This document shows, piece after piece, positions 25,993-34,667 of a stretch of DNA of 64,000 nt (positions within the stretch are counted from its first letter, which is position 1; each line of letters begins with the position of its first letter). Both the position numbers and the translations under genes were made by a program. The notes below the pieces were generated by a model. It ran no database searches and had not been told where the DNA came from. It saw only the letters and a list, made by a program, of their open reading frames with translations. Source of the DNA: Nocardia albiluteola (GTDB lineage Bacteria; Actinomycetota; Actinomycetes; Mycobacteriales; Mycobacteriaceae); NCBI RefSeq assembly GCF_018860155.1, contig NZ_JAHKNI010000015.1, forward strand, positions 124,001 to 188,000, given 5' to 3'.

Positions 25993-27666
25993 GTGCCCGC
26001 AAATCTGGACCCCGCCTACCGCGCCGACGCCCTCGCCTCGCTCGGCGGGCAGGAGTTCGACGTGCTCGTCATCGGTGGCGGCGTGGTCGGCGCCGGAGCC
26101 GCCCTCGACGCCGCCTCCCGAGGCCTGACCACGCTGCTGGTGGAGGCCCGGGACTTCGCCGCCGGAACCTCCAGCCGCTCCAGCAAACTCATTCACGGCG
26201 GTCTGCGCTATCTCGAGCAGCTGGACTTCGCGCTCGTGCGGGAGGCGCTCAAGGAGCGCGGTCTGCTGTTGAACCGGCTCGCACCGCATCTGGTGCATCC
26301 GGTGTCGTTTTTGTTTCCGCTGCAACATCATTGGGAACGGCCGTACATCGGTGCGGGCGTCGCGCTCTACGACACCCTGGGCGGGGCGCGGGCGCTGCCC
26401 ATGCATCGGCACCTGAGTCGTTCGCGCGCACTGGAATTGGCGCCCGCGCTGCGCAGCGACGCGATGGTGGGCGCGATCCGCTACTTCGATGCCCAGGTCG
26501 ACGACGCCCGCCACACCATGACGCTGGCGCGCACCGCCGCCCGGCACGGCGCCACGGTGCTGACCAGGTCCAAGGTGACGGGCCTGCTGCGGGACGGCGA
26601 ACGGGTGGTGGGAGCGCGGGTCACCGATCGGGAGACCGGGCGCGAGTACGAGGTCCGGGCGCGGCGGGTGATCAGCGCGACCGGCGTGTGGACCGATGAG
26701 ATGAACGCCATGACGGGCGTGGATTTCCCGTTCCACGTGCGCATGTCCAAGGGCGTGCACATCCTGGTGCCGCGGGATCGGCTGGACATGGGCACCGGGC
26801 TGATCATGAAGACCGAGAAGAGCGTGCTGTTCGTGATTCCGTGGCAGGAACACTGGATCATCGGCACCACCGACACCGACTGGTCGCTGGACAAGAATCA
26901 TCCGGTCGCCAGCGCCGCGGACGTGCAGTACATCCTCGATCACGTGAATTCGCTGCTGCGTGAGCCGCTTTCGGCGCAGGACATCGTCGGCACCTACGCG
27001 GGGCTGCGGCCGCTGCTGTCGGGCGCGTCGTCCGATACCTCCAAGCTCTCGCGTGAACACGCTGTGGCCGAACCGGTTCCGGGGCTGTTCGTGATCGCGG
27101 GCGGCAAGTACACCACGTACCGCGTGATGGCCGCCGACGTCGTCGATGCCGCCGTCGCCGGGTTCGGGCGCGGGGTGGCGCCGTCGGTCACCGAGAAGCT
27201 GCCGATCCTGGGCGCGGCCGGATACCACGAGCTGCTCGCCGATATCGACAGCGTCGCACAGCGGGCGGGCTTGTCGGTCGCCGCGGCCACCCATCTGGTG
27301 TCCCGCTACGGCTCCCTGGCCACCGAACTGTTCACGCTCATCGACGCCGACCCCGAGCTCGGCATGCCGCTGCCGGGCACCGAGTACCTGGGCGTGGAGG
27401 CGGTATACGCCGCCACGCACGAGGGCGCGCTGCACCTGGACGACATCCTGACCCGCCGCACCCGCATCTCCATCGAGGTGCCCGACCGCGGCCTTGCCGC
27501 GGCCGCGGTGGCGGCGGACCTGGTCGCCGGGCCGCTGGGTTGGGACGATGCTACGAAGGCGGCCGAGCTGGCCCGTTACCGGGATCGCGTGGAGGCCGAA
27601 TTGAAGGCCAACACCGCCGCGGACGACGCCTCGGCGAACGCCGCGCGCCTGGTCGCTCCCTGCTGA
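25993..27666 (+). CDS. glpD: Glycerol-3-phosphate dehydrogenase, aerobic FAD type
   Basis: Membrane-associated flavoenzyme of 557 aa that oxidises glycerol 3-phosphate to dihydroxyacetone phosphate and passes electrons to quinone. The FAD-binding VLVIGGGVVGAGAALDAASRG (ends VLVIGGGVVGAG and DAASRG) is at residues about 17-40. The GlpD signature ARDFAAGTSSRSSKLIHGG, GTTDTDW and GGKYTTYR follow. It completes the uptake-phosphorylation-oxidation series with glpF and glpK1. GTG 25993 is preceded by AAGGAGATATACC, a near-ideal ribosome-binding site; longer in-frame starts are not supported. Confidence 0.95.
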   Translation: MPANLDPAYRADALASLGGQEFDVLVIGGGVVGAGAALDAASRGLTTLLVEARDFAAGTSSRSSKLIHGGLRYLEQLDFALVREALKERGLLLNRLAPHLVHPVSFLFPLQHHWERPYIGAGVALYDTLGGARALPMHRHLSRSRALELAPALRSDAMVGAIRYFDAQVDDARHTMTLARTAARHGATVLTRSKVTGLLRDGERVVGARVTDRETGREYEVRARRVISATGVWTDEMNAMTGVDFPFHVRMSKGVHILVPRDRLDMGTGLIMKTEKSVLFVIPWQEHWIIGTTDTDWSLDKNHPVASAADVQYILDHVNSLLREPLSAQDIVGTYAGLRPLLSGASSDTSKLSREHAVAEPVPGLFVIAGGKYTTYRVMAADVVDAAVAGFGRGVAPSVTEKLPILGAAGYHELLADIDSVAQRAGLSVAAATHLVSRYGSLATELFTLIDADPELGMPLPGTEYLGVEAVYAATHEGALHLDDILTRRTRISIEVPDRGLAAAAVAADLVAGPLGWDDATKAAELARYRDRVEAELKANTAADDASANAARLVAPC

Positions 27667-28115
27667 CACGCGTCCATCCGTCCGTCCGTCGCCTCCGGCA
27701 TTAGGCGAGCCGGCCTTCGTTCGGTCCGGCATCGGTATCCGCCGGTCCGGTGTCTCGCAGCCGCCCCCGCGGCATGCCTTCGGCTGAAATCGCTTGGTAC
27801 ACAGGGATATCAGCCGAGGCGAGCGGTGACAACGACGGTGCGCCTCGGAGCTGGCGGGCGACGAGCCGCGGGGGTGCCGGGCGCCGAGGCGCCCGCGCGG
27901 CGGGCGGATGGTGAGCCGGGCCGAGAGGGGTGTCCAGCTCATCGGGTTGCCCGCGACGGTGTGCAGCGTGAACCAGGGTGGTTTGCGAACTGTTAGCTGA
28001 TGCACCGATCGGGGAATCTCGAGGGGTGGAGTCGTGAGCGCAGCGAACCATCAACACAGCGCGCCTTGCGCACGACGGAGCCGAGCGCCGGCGAGGTGGG
28101 GTCGTGAGCGCAGCG
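27667..28115. other. Non-coding decayed region after glpD
   Basis: About 450 bp with no recognisable gene. It contains a small TCCG run near 27677, a GC-rich hairpin (27878-27895, 8-bp arms, 2-nt loop) that may terminate the glp operon, and copy 2 of the dispersed repeat flanked by a 16-bp direct repeat (28031-28046 and 28101-28116). Confidence 0.5.
28045..28106. repeat. Dispersed 62-bp repeat, copy 2 (inverted)
   Basis: Reverse complement matches 18371-18432 with two differences. The copy is flanked and partly overlapped by the direct repeat GTCGTGAGCGCAGCGA at 28031-28046 and 28101-28116. It lies immediately before the broken MFS gene. Confidence 0.75.
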
Positions 28116-28530
28116 ATCGTGGCCTGGTACGCCGGATAGGTGCTGGCGTACGTCGTCGGCCATCTGATGCTGACCTTCTTCGGTGACGGCAGCTGGCCAG
28201 TTCCGCGTGCTGTGCGTGATCTTCCTGGTCATCCGCCAGCGCACCGCGGGAGTCGCCGCGCTGGCTGGCGCTGCACGGCCGCGCCGACAAGGCCGCGGAG
28301 ATAATCGAGAAATTCCTGCACGTGTGGGTCGAGCCGCAGGAACTCGTCGAGGCGGCGGCGGACGAACCTGTGGTCAGCAGGTCGCTGCTGGAGCTGTTTC
28401 CCACCCATATCCGCGCGACCGCGGTGGGCCTGGCCACCTCGGTCAGCCGCATCGGCGCGGCGCTGTGCACCTACCTGCTGCCCTGGTCGCTCGACCATCT
28501 GGGCCGGTTGAGGCGGCTCCGCAGGCCACA
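28116..28530 (+). pseudogene. Decayed MFS transporter
   Basis: Pieces of a sugar-porter-type MFS carrier can be read across frames. VVAWYAG, then a TAG at 28137, then VLAYVVGHLMLTFFGDG; a frame change to FRVLCVIFLVIRQRT; another one-base shift near 28249 to ESPRWLALHGRADKAAEIIE; then an apparent internal deletion joining VEAAADE to LLELFPTHIRATAVGL and YLLPWSLDHLG. The ESPRW and FPTxIRATAVGL motifs are MFS hallmarks. At least one stop, two frameshifts and a loss of about 150 codons show the gene is dead. Confidence 0.75.
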
Positions 28531-28628
28531 CCCGGCGCGTGTCATCGAATTATCCGGTTCCATCGGTTATCGTCTGGCTACTGCCGGGGGAGTTGTGCTT
28601 GAACCGCATACCGAATCCGGAGGTAGTG

Positions 28629-29006
28629 ATGACGAGCACGGCGACCCCCTCGACGCGCCAGGTGCGCAACGCCAGGCCTGCTGGCGCGTATACGGCATTT
28701 CCGGTGGCGGATTCGGACGTCGCGTGGCAATCGGACTCGGTCCTCGATGCCGACGGCGTGTGCGCGATCGTTTCCGCGGCCGCCCGCGAGATCACCGGGG
28801 TGGATGCCGAGGTGCGGGTGCGGGCCGCGCTCGATCGGGGAGCGGCGGTGTTGCGCGTGCAGGTGCCGGTCCGATATCCGATGCCGATCTGGCAGGTGAC
28901 CACCGCGTGCCGGGCCCATGTGCTGGAGCGGATGCGGCAGCGGTGCGGTATCACGGTGCGGCGCTTGGATATCGAGGTGATCGAGCTGACGGAGCCGGCC
29001 CGGTGA
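28629..29006 (+). CDS. Asp23/Gls24 family envelope stress protein
   Basis: Small protein of 125 aa whose C-terminal 90 residues match the Asp23 (alkaline shock) fold: AIVSAAAREITGVD, AVLRVQVPVRYPMPIW, VTTACRAHVLERMRQRCGI. The N-terminal 35 residues are polar and unconserved. Asp23 proteins polymerise near the membrane on an AmaP anchor; an AmaP-like protein is encoded two genes downstream. ATG 28629 has GGAGG upstream. The stop overlaps the next GTG start (GTGA), so the trio is translationally coupled. Confidence 0.82.
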   Translation: MTSTATPSTRQVRNARPAGAYTAFPVADSDVAWQSDSVLDADGVCAIVSAAAREITGVDAEVRVRAALDRGAAVLRVQVPVRYPMPIWQVTTACRAHVLERMRQRCGITVRRLDIEVIELTEPAR

Positions 29007-29533
29007 GGCGGCGCCCTCGACGTGCGATACCCGCCGCCCTGCTGGCGCTGGCGCTCCTCGCGATATGCGTCGCGGTCGTGTGGTCGCTGGTCCAGCGGCT
29101 CACCGGCGCACGGGAATTCATCTCCTACCACCGCGTCGCGGCCGGCCTGCACACCATCGCCTGGGACGATCGGCAGGTGCTGATCGCGGGCGCCGCTACG
29201 GCGCTGGCAGGACTGGTGCTGCTGGCCCTGGCGGTGCTACCGGGGCGCGCGGTGATGGTGCCGCTGACCGGTGCGGAGGACTTCGCCGCGGGCGTGGACC
29301 GCCGCGGCCTGCGCGGCGCACTGCGGGATGCGGCGCAGTCGGTGGAGGGCGTGCGATCGGCACGAGTACGCCTGCGCCGCAATCGGATCCGGGTGACAGC
29401 TCGGACAGGATACGCGCACACCGCGAGCCTGGCCGAGGCGGTGAGCGCCGCGGTCGAGGAGCGGATCGGCCGGATCGGCGCGTACCCGGCGTCGCGGGTG
29501 TCCACCCGGCTGCGCGCGGCGGGCGTGCGGTGA
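29003..29533 (+). CDS. DUF6286-type membrane protein
   Basis: Protein of 176 aa with two transmembrane helices (ALLALALLAICVAVVWSLV near residue 12; AATALAGLVLLALAVLP near 70). A basic cytoplasmic domain follows: ALRDAAQSVEGVRSARVRLRR, then the ASLAEAVSAAVEERI block. The domain order matches the DUF6286 protein usually found between Asp23 and AmaP genes in actinobacteria. Both ends overlap neighbours by GTGA. Likely a structural or scaffold partner in the same membrane-stress complex; function not established. Confidence 0.75.
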   Translation: MRRRPRRAIPAALLALALLAICVAVVWSLVQRLTGAREFISYHRVAAGLHTIAWDDRQVLIAGAATALAGLVLLALAVLPGRAVMVPLTGAEDFAAGVDRRGLRGALRDAAQSVEGVRSARVRLRRNRIRVTARTGYAHTASLAEAVSAAVEERIGRIGAYPASRVSTRLRAAGVR

Positions 29534-30126
29534 CCTCGGCCAATCGCCCGGCCCGGCTGAATCGGGCGCTGCTGGCGATGTTCGGACTCCTGCTGGCGTG
29601 CGTCGGTGGGCTCCTGCTGGCGGCGCACTTCGGCCGCCTGGACTGGGTCGACGCCCGGGCGGTCGTCGTACCGGCCCGTCCCGCGCCCCCGGCCTGGGTG
29701 CTCTGGACGGTCGTGGCGTGCGCGGGGCTGGCGGGCCTGGGCTGTCTGCGCTGGCTGATCGCACAGCTGCCCCGCACCCCGCGGACCGTCCGATGGCGTG
29801 CTCGCGCAACGGATTCCGGCGATTCCACGACGCTAGACACCGCAACCGCCTGTGCGCCGGTCGCCGCCGATATCGGGGCCTACGAAGGCGTTCGCTCGGC
29901 CACGGCCCGGCTGTCGGGCACGAGCGGCGGACCCGGCCTGCACCTGGTGGTGACGGCGGCCCCCGACGCCGACGTCGCCGCCCTGCGCGACCGGATCCGC
30001 ACGCACGCGGTTCCGCGCCTGTGCCAGGCGCTCGAGCTCGAAACCCTCCCGGTGAGTATGGAATTGCGTCTGACAACTGGTCGATCCCGTTGGCGCCTGC
30101 GCCGAACTGGCAGGCCGACAGCGTAA
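29530..30126 (+). CDS. AmaP-like alkaline shock membrane anchor
   Basis: Protein of 198 aa with two N-terminal transmembrane helices (LLAMFGLLLACVGGLLLAAHF and VLWTVVACAGLAGLGCLRWL, each trimmed to 20 or fewer here by their cores) and a soluble C-terminal Asp23-interacting-type domain. This is the shape of AmaP, which anchors Asp23 to the membrane in staphylococci. GTG 29530 overlaps the preceding stop. It is the last gene of the trio, followed by a 210-bp gap to a convergent oxidase gene. Confidence 0.72.
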   Translation: MTSANRPARLNRALLAMFGLLLACVGGLLLAAHFGRLDWVDARAVVVPARPAPPAWVLWTVVACAGLAGLGCLRWLIAQLPRTPRTVRWRARATDSGDSTTLDTATACAPVAADIGAYEGVRSATARLSGTSGGPGLHLVVTAAPDADVAALRDRIRTHAVPRLCQALELETLPVSMELRLTTGRSRWRLRRTGRPTA

Positions 30127-30206
30127 TTCGGCCGATCCGCGCAAGCGTGCCGCAGCCGGATCACGTGACCGCCGAGTTCGGTGCTCGTCGGCGCGGGGTC
30201 TGCGTC

Positions 30207-30234
30207 GCTCCGTGCTCCGTGCTCCGTGCTCCGT
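30207..30234. repeat. Heptanucleotide tandem repeat
   Basis: Four perfect copies of GCTCCGT in the intergenic region between the AmaP-like gene and the oxidase gene. It is a candidate slippage site with no coding role. Confidence 0.8.
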
Positions 30235-30336
30235 GGTTGGGGCGGGCCTTGTGCATAACCCGTTGTGCACCAGTCGATTCCAGCGTATACACCCATGGTT
30301 TCGGAACCAGTGATCGGCCCGAACCGCGGGTGGCGA

Positions 30337-31635
30337 TCAGCCGATCGGCCCCAGCACCCGGTCGACATATGGATTGCTGAAGCGGCCCTTGGGATCCAGG
30401 CGGCGGCGGACCTCCTGGAAGCGGTCCCAGTCGGGGTAGAGCTCGCGCAGGGTGCCGGCGGTCTGATAGTGCCGCTTACCCCAGTGCGGGCGGCCGTGGT
30501 AGCGGTTGAAGACCGCCTCGCAGGCGCGGAAGTACGGCTCGAATTCCATTCCGCTGTACTGGTGTACGGCGATATAGCAGGTCTCGCGGCCGCCGGCGGG
30601 GGAGAGGAATGCGTCGTCGGGTGCGACGAAGCGGACCTCGGTGGGCATCGGCGTCGCGAACCGCGTGCCGATCTCCTTGATCTCCCGGATGGCCTCGGCC
30701 GCATGTTCGCGCGGCAGGGCGTATTCCATCTCGGTGAAGCGAAACAGCCTGGGCGAGGCGAAGACTCGATAGGAGCGGTCGACCTGACGGCGGTAGGATC
30801 CGGCGTAGGCGGCCCCGCGCTGCAGCCATGGAATCAGCTGCGGCCAACGGCGGCACAGCCGGGCCAGCGCGTCGAAGGTGTGGTTCGAGACCAGGATGTC
30901 GGAGAACCAGTCCGCGGCCTTGCCGCGCGGCTGCGCGGGCAGCTCCGTGCGATTGTTCCGCTTGGTCATCGCGATCGGGCTGTGCGCGAACATGTAGAAC
31001 TCGAAATGCTCATTGCCATCGGCATATTCGTCGAGATCGGCGAGCACGTCGGCGAGCGGCAGCGGTCGCTCGATACCCTCCAGCACGAATGCGGGCACCA
31101 ATTGCAGCGTCACGGCCGTAACCACGCCGAGCGCGCCCACGTTCACCCGCGCCGCACGCCAGCCCTCGGGATCGCTGTCCTGGCTGAGTTCGACCCGGCG
31201 GCCGTCGGCGAGCATCAGTTCCACCGAATGCAGTGCGGCGGAGATGTTCTGGAGCCGGGCGCCGGTGCCGTGGGTGCCGGTGGCGGTGGCTCCGGCGATC
31301 GTCTGCACGTCGATGTCCCCGAGATTCGGGAAGGCCAGGCCCAGGGGATGCAGGGCGTTGCTGAGCGCGTTGAGGGTGGCGCCCGCCTCGGCTCGCACCA
31401 GGCCCGAGGCTCGGTCGACGTGCAGGATCCGGTCCATCCTCGACAGCTGCAGCAGCGTGCCGTCGGTCAGCACGGCGTCGGTGAAGGAGTGCCCCGAGCC
31501 TGCGACGCGGACGGTGTGCCCGGCGGCCTCGGCCCGCTCGAGCAGCTGTGCCACCTCGTCGGCGGACTCGGGTGCGGCGATCACGGCCGGGGTGCAGCGC
31601 TGCTCGCCCGCCCAGTTCACCCACGAATTGGTCAT
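30337..31635 (-). CDS. FAD-linked sugar-1,4-lactone oxidase family protein
   Basis: Flavoprotein oxidase of 432 aa related to L-gulono-/D-arabinono-1,4-lactone oxidases and alditol oxidase. The FAD-binding PCMH fold shows VRVAGSGHSFTDAV, whose His often carries the flavin, then GATATGTHGTGA and VNVGALGVVTAVTL. The C-terminal ALO domain ends with the diagnostic HWGKRHY. The likely reaction is oxidation of a sugar lactone or polyol with oxygen or another acceptor. ATG 31635. It is followed on the same strand, upstream, by a TetR gene 89 bp away. Substrate uncertain. Confidence 0.88.
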   Translation of the reverse strand: MTNSWVNWAGEQRCTPAVIAAPESADEVAQLLERAEAAGHTVRVAGSGHSFTDAVLTDGTLLQLSRMDRILHVDRASGLVRAEAGATLNALSNALHPLGLAFPNLGDIDVQTIAGATATGTHGTGARLQNISAALHSVELMLADGRRVELSQDSDPEGWRAARVNVGALGVVTAVTLQLVPAFVLEGIERPLPLADVLADLDEYADGNEHFEFYMFAHSPIAMTKRNNRTELPAQPRGKAADWFSDILVSNHTFDALARLCRRWPQLIPWLQRGAAYAGSYRRQVDRSYRVFASPRLFRFTEMEYALPREHAAEAIREIKEIGTRFATPMPTEVRFVAPDDAFLSPAGGRETCYIAVHQYSGMEFEPYFRACEAVFNRYHGRPHWGKRHYQTAGTLRELYPDWDRFQEVRRRLDPKGRFSNPYVDRVLGPIG

Positions 31636-31724
31636 GCGTCCAACTTTAGGGGATGAGTGTGATGATCGCTACTCGGACGCCGATGTGCAGGGCTTTTCCG
31701 GGTACGTCGCAGTGGTGATCCGCG

Positions 31725-32399
31725 CTACTTCCGCCGCTCCCCGAAGCAGGCGGCCTTGGCGCGGTCGATCTCCTCGTCGGTGAACGGCGAGACCGTCAGC
31801 GGCTGGCGCGGCATGCAGTCCGCGCGGATGCCGTCCAGCACGATCGCCATATAGCGCCGCCAGATCTCCGGATTCACCGACCGTGCGAAGGAGGCCACCG
31901 ATTCCACCATGTTGACCATCGCGAAGAAATCCGAGGCCGCGATGCCCTCGCGCAGGGCGCCCGCGGTGCGCGCGCGGTCGATCAGGTGCTCGATCGCCGG
32001 CTTGATGCGCTCCCGGACGGACACGAAACGCTCCATGGCATCGGGTATTTCGAGCATTACCTCGCCGAAGCCGCGATTGACCGCCATGTGCTGGCAGGAG
32101 TATTCGAAGACCGCCGTCAGTGCCGCCCAGGGGTCCGGGTTGTCGTTGGCCACCTCGACCGCCTCGGCCATCTCCGATACATGGCGATCGAAGACCTCCG
32201 CGATCAGCTCCTGCTTGTTCGCGAACCGCCGGTAGACCGTGCCCACGCCGACGCCCGCCGCCTCGGCCACGTCGTCGAGGGTGACGTCGAGCCCGCGCTC
32301 AGCGAAAAGGGAGCGCGCGGCATCGAGGATGCGCTGCTGATTGCGGGCGGCGTCGGCGCGCAGGCGCCGCGGCGGCGAGGCGGTAGTGGCGGGGTTCAC
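31725..32399 (-). CDS. TetR family regulator of the adjacent efflux pump
   Basis: TetR-type repressor of 224 aa with the N-terminal helix-turn-helix LDDVAEAAGVGVGTVYRRF preceded by ILDAARSLFAERG, and a ligand domain with TetR_C features (MVNMVESVASFARSV). It is divergent from an EmrB/QacA-type exporter with 114 bp between starts, the classical arrangement of a drug-responsive repressor and its pump. GTG 32399; no strong ribosome-binding site. Confidence 0.9.
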   Translation of the reverse strand: MNPATTASPPRRLRADAARNQQRILDAARSLFAERGLDVTLDDVAEAAGVGVGTVYRRFANKQELIAEVFDRHVSEMAEAVEVANDNPDPWAALTAVFEYSCQHMAVNRGFGEVMLEIPDAMERFVSVRERIKPAIEHLIDRARTAGALREGIAASDFFAMVNMVESVASFARSVNPEIWRRYMAIVLDGIRADCMPRQPLTVSPFTDEEIDRAKAACFGERRK

Positions 32400-32430
32400 A
32401 TCGTCATATTAGCAAGATTCGGGATTAAGT

Positions 32431-32445
32431 GGAGACAGCATCTCC
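32431..32445. promoter_or_regulatory. Candidate TetR operator
   Basis: GGAGACAGCATCTCC: imperfect palindrome (5-bp arms GGAGA/TCTCC, flanked by AGT and GTT) midway between the divergent TetR and MFS genes. Confidence 0.5.
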
Positions 32446-32513
32446 GTTATTGTGATAGCTTTCATGGGAAGCGGAGGAGCTGCCTCCGCATACGGCATCC
32501 GACAGGGGAAATC

Positions 32514-34031
32514 ATGACCACCTCGTTAGATCTGAACCAGGAGCGGGTGAAAACCGCATCCCATCGCAAGAACGACGATCAGGGCCGTCGTGGTTCCCAC
32601 GCCCTGCGCTGGTGGGTGCTCGCCGTGCTCGGCGTGGCGCAGCTGATGGTCGTGCTCGACGCGACCGTGGTGAACATCGCGCTCCCCGCCGCGCAGCGGG
32701 ATCTGGGATTCTCGAACGCCGATCGGCAGTGGGTCGTCACCGGATACGCCCTCGCCTTCGGCAGCCTGCTGCTGCTCGGCGGTCGCCTGAGTGACCTGTT
32801 CGGCCGGCGCACCACCTTCATCGTCGGCCTGGTCGGCTTCGCCGCGGCCTCCGCGATCGGCGGCGCGGCAACCGGATTCGACATGCTCGTGGCGGCCCGC
32901 GTCGCCCAGGGCGCCTTCGCCGCGCTGCTGGCGCCGGCCGCACTCTCGCTGCTCACGGTGACCTTCACCGAACCGTCCGAGCGGGCCAAGGCCTTCGGTA
33001 TCTTCGGCGCGGTCGCCGGTGCCGGCGGTGCGCTGGGCCTGCTGCTGGGCGGCGCACTCACCGAGTGGGCGAACTGGCGCTGGGTGATGTACGTCAACCT
33101 GATCTTCGCGGCTATCGCGCTGGTCGGCGCGATGATGCTGCTGGCCAAGCATGTCGCCACCGAGCGGCCCAAGCTCGACATCCCGGGCACCCTGGTCGTC
33201 ACCGCGGCCCTGTTCGGCATCGTCTACGGCTTCTCGAACGCCGAGCAGCACGGCTGGGGCAACGGGTTGACGCTGGCGTTCCTGATCGGCGGCGTCGCGC
33301 TGCTGGGCGTGTTCGCATGGCTCGAGGCGCGGGTGGCCAATCCGCTACTGCCCCTGCGGATCGTGCTGGACCGCACTCGCGGCGGCGCCTACCTGACCAT
33401 CTTCGTGATGGGCATCGGGATGTTCGCGATCTTCCTGTTCCTCACCTACTACATGCAGCTGACCCTGCACTACTCGCCGATCGTGACCGGTGTCGCGTTC
33501 CTGCCGATGGTGGCCGCGATGATCGCCTCGTCGACGACGGTGCCCTCGCTGCTGCTGCCGAAGATCGGGCCGAAACTCGTTGTCAGCGGCGGCTTCCTGA
33601 TCGCCGCCCTGGGCATGGCCTGGCTGACGCAGATCGGTCTGCACACCGGCTACGCCACGCACATCCTGCCGCCGCTGATCCTGCTGGGCCTGGGCCTGGG
33701 TGGCGCGATGTCGACCGCATTCCAGAGCGCGACCGCCGGCGTGCACCACGACGACGCGGGCATCGCCTCGGCGATGGTCAACACCAGCCAGCAGGTCGGT
33801 GGTTCGATCGGCACCGCGCTGCTGAGCACGATCGCGGCCTCGGCGGCCACGGATTACCTCTCGAACCATCGGCCCACCCCGGTGGCCGTGGCGCAGTCGC
33901 TGATCGAGAGCTACACCACCAGCTTCTGGTGGGCCGCGGGGATCTTCCTGGCCGGCGCCGCCATCATGCTGGCCCTGGTGCCGAACACCGCCCCGGCTCC
34001 GGCCGAGGGTGAGCCGGTGCTCGTGCACTGA
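32514..34031 (+). CDS. DHA2 family (EmrB/QacA) MFS exporter
   Basis: Proton-driven exporter of 505 aa with about 14 transmembrane helices. Motif D1 VLDATVVNIALPAAQRDLG in helix 1, motif A GGRLSDLFGRR after helix 2 and motif C-like GAGGALGLLLGGALTEW in helix 5 define the drug:H+ antiporter-2 group. The N-terminal 30 residues are polar. ATG 32514 follows CAGGGGAA. Likely controlled by the divergent TetR protein. Substrates are unknown; antibiotics, dyes or lipids are typical for the family. Confidence 0.93.
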   Translation: MTTSLDLNQERVKTASHRKNDDQGRRGSHALRWWVLAVLGVAQLMVVLDATVVNIALPAAQRDLGFSNADRQWVVTGYALAFGSLLLLGGRLSDLFGRRTTFIVGLVGFAAASAIGGAATGFDMLVAARVAQGAFAALLAPAALSLLTVTFTEPSERAKAFGIFGAVAGAGGALGLLLGGALTEWANWRWVMYVNLIFAAIALVGAMMLLAKHVATERPKLDIPGTLVVTAALFGIVYGFSNAEQHGWGNGLTLAFLIGGVALLGVFAWLEARVANPLLPLRIVLDRTRGGAYLTIFVMGIGMFAIFLFLTYYMQLTLHYSPIVTGVAFLPMVAAMIASSTTVPSLLLPKIGPKLVVSGGFLIAALGMAWLTQIGLHTGYATHILPPLILLGLGLGGAMSTAFQSATAGVHHDDAGIASAMVNTSQQVGGSIGTALLSTIAASAATDYLSNHRPTPVAVAQSLIESYTTSFWWAAGIFLAGAAIMLALVPNTAPAPAEGEPVLVH

Positions 34032-34070
34032 TCAACCGAATTCCCCACCCGGACAACGCCGTCCACAAGC

Positions 34071-34101
34071 GCCGCCCGCCTGCTGACAGCAGGCGGGCGG
34101 C
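34071..34101. terminator. Hairpin terminator after the MFS exporter
   Basis: 15-bp perfect inverted repeat GCCGCCCGCCTGCTG / CAGCAGGCGGGCGGC with a one-base centre (effective loop about 3-5 nt), 40 bp beyond the stop codon. Confidence 0.75.
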
Positions 34102-34556
34102 GTCGTTCGTGCGCGCGATTGCGGGTGTCGGATCCCCGGACCGCCCCGGCCGCGGCGACCGACAGCAGCGTCGCCGCCAAAGCCGGTGCGGGACGCCACC
34201 ATCCGGTCCGGGGCCGTCCGCGTCGCCGTGCCGGACTGTCAACCGTCGTCGTCACTCCTCGAGTCGTCGGATCGATCGATCGACGGCACATATGCGTCGA
34301 GATGGGAGGTTTCGGATACTGTGTGGTGCCGCCTGGCGTGCTCAGGCAAATGATCGGCTAGTTTGTTGAGCGTCGTTATTACAACAGTCCGAATCCCGTG
34401 CATTCGGCCGCCGCGCCGAATGGCCAGGACTATTGCGACAGCGCTCCCGTTGCATCGGCACCGGTGAGCGGCCGGATTCGCCCGCACCGATCGGGGCCGG
34501 ATCGCTGACAGTTAGCATGATTCGATGATCGGCGGACAGCGGTAGGAGGTTTCCGC
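34102..34556. other. Intergenic region with no recognised gene
   Basis: About 450 bp, somewhat richer in AT around 34300-34450. I found no credible coding sequence or RNA gene. It should contain the promoter for the DUF190 gene and its upstream small frame. Confidence 0.4.
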
Positions 34557-34667
34557 GTGGTTCGGCGCCGCTGTTGGGTAACCCCCGGGAAGAACGGTGG
34601 TGGCGCCCGCGAGGGTGAGGGCACGATGGACGGCACGAGGGGTAGTGCGAGGGATGGTGCGATGTGA
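34557..34667 (+). CDS. Possible 36-codon upstream small ORF
   Basis: GTG start preceded by GTAGGAGG at good spacing. The frame ends in ATGTGA, which overlaps the GTG start of the DUF190 gene. The peptide (begins MVRRRCWVTPGK) is Gly/Arg-rich and matches nothing I recognise. The strong ribosome-binding site and stop-start overlap suggest translational coupling; chance remains possible. Confidence 0.25.
   Translation: MVRRRCWVTPGKNGGGAREGEGTMDGTRGSARDGAM

Noticed and set aside
24289..28005. Very long open frame on the minus strand opposite glpK1-glpD
   Set aside because: High-GC shadow frame antisense to three-motif-supported glycerol genes; no recognisable domain.
34119..34361. Small coding frames in the gap after the efflux pump
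   Set aside because: No ribosome-binding site, no known motif, and Arg/Ser-rich composition typical of random high-GC frames.
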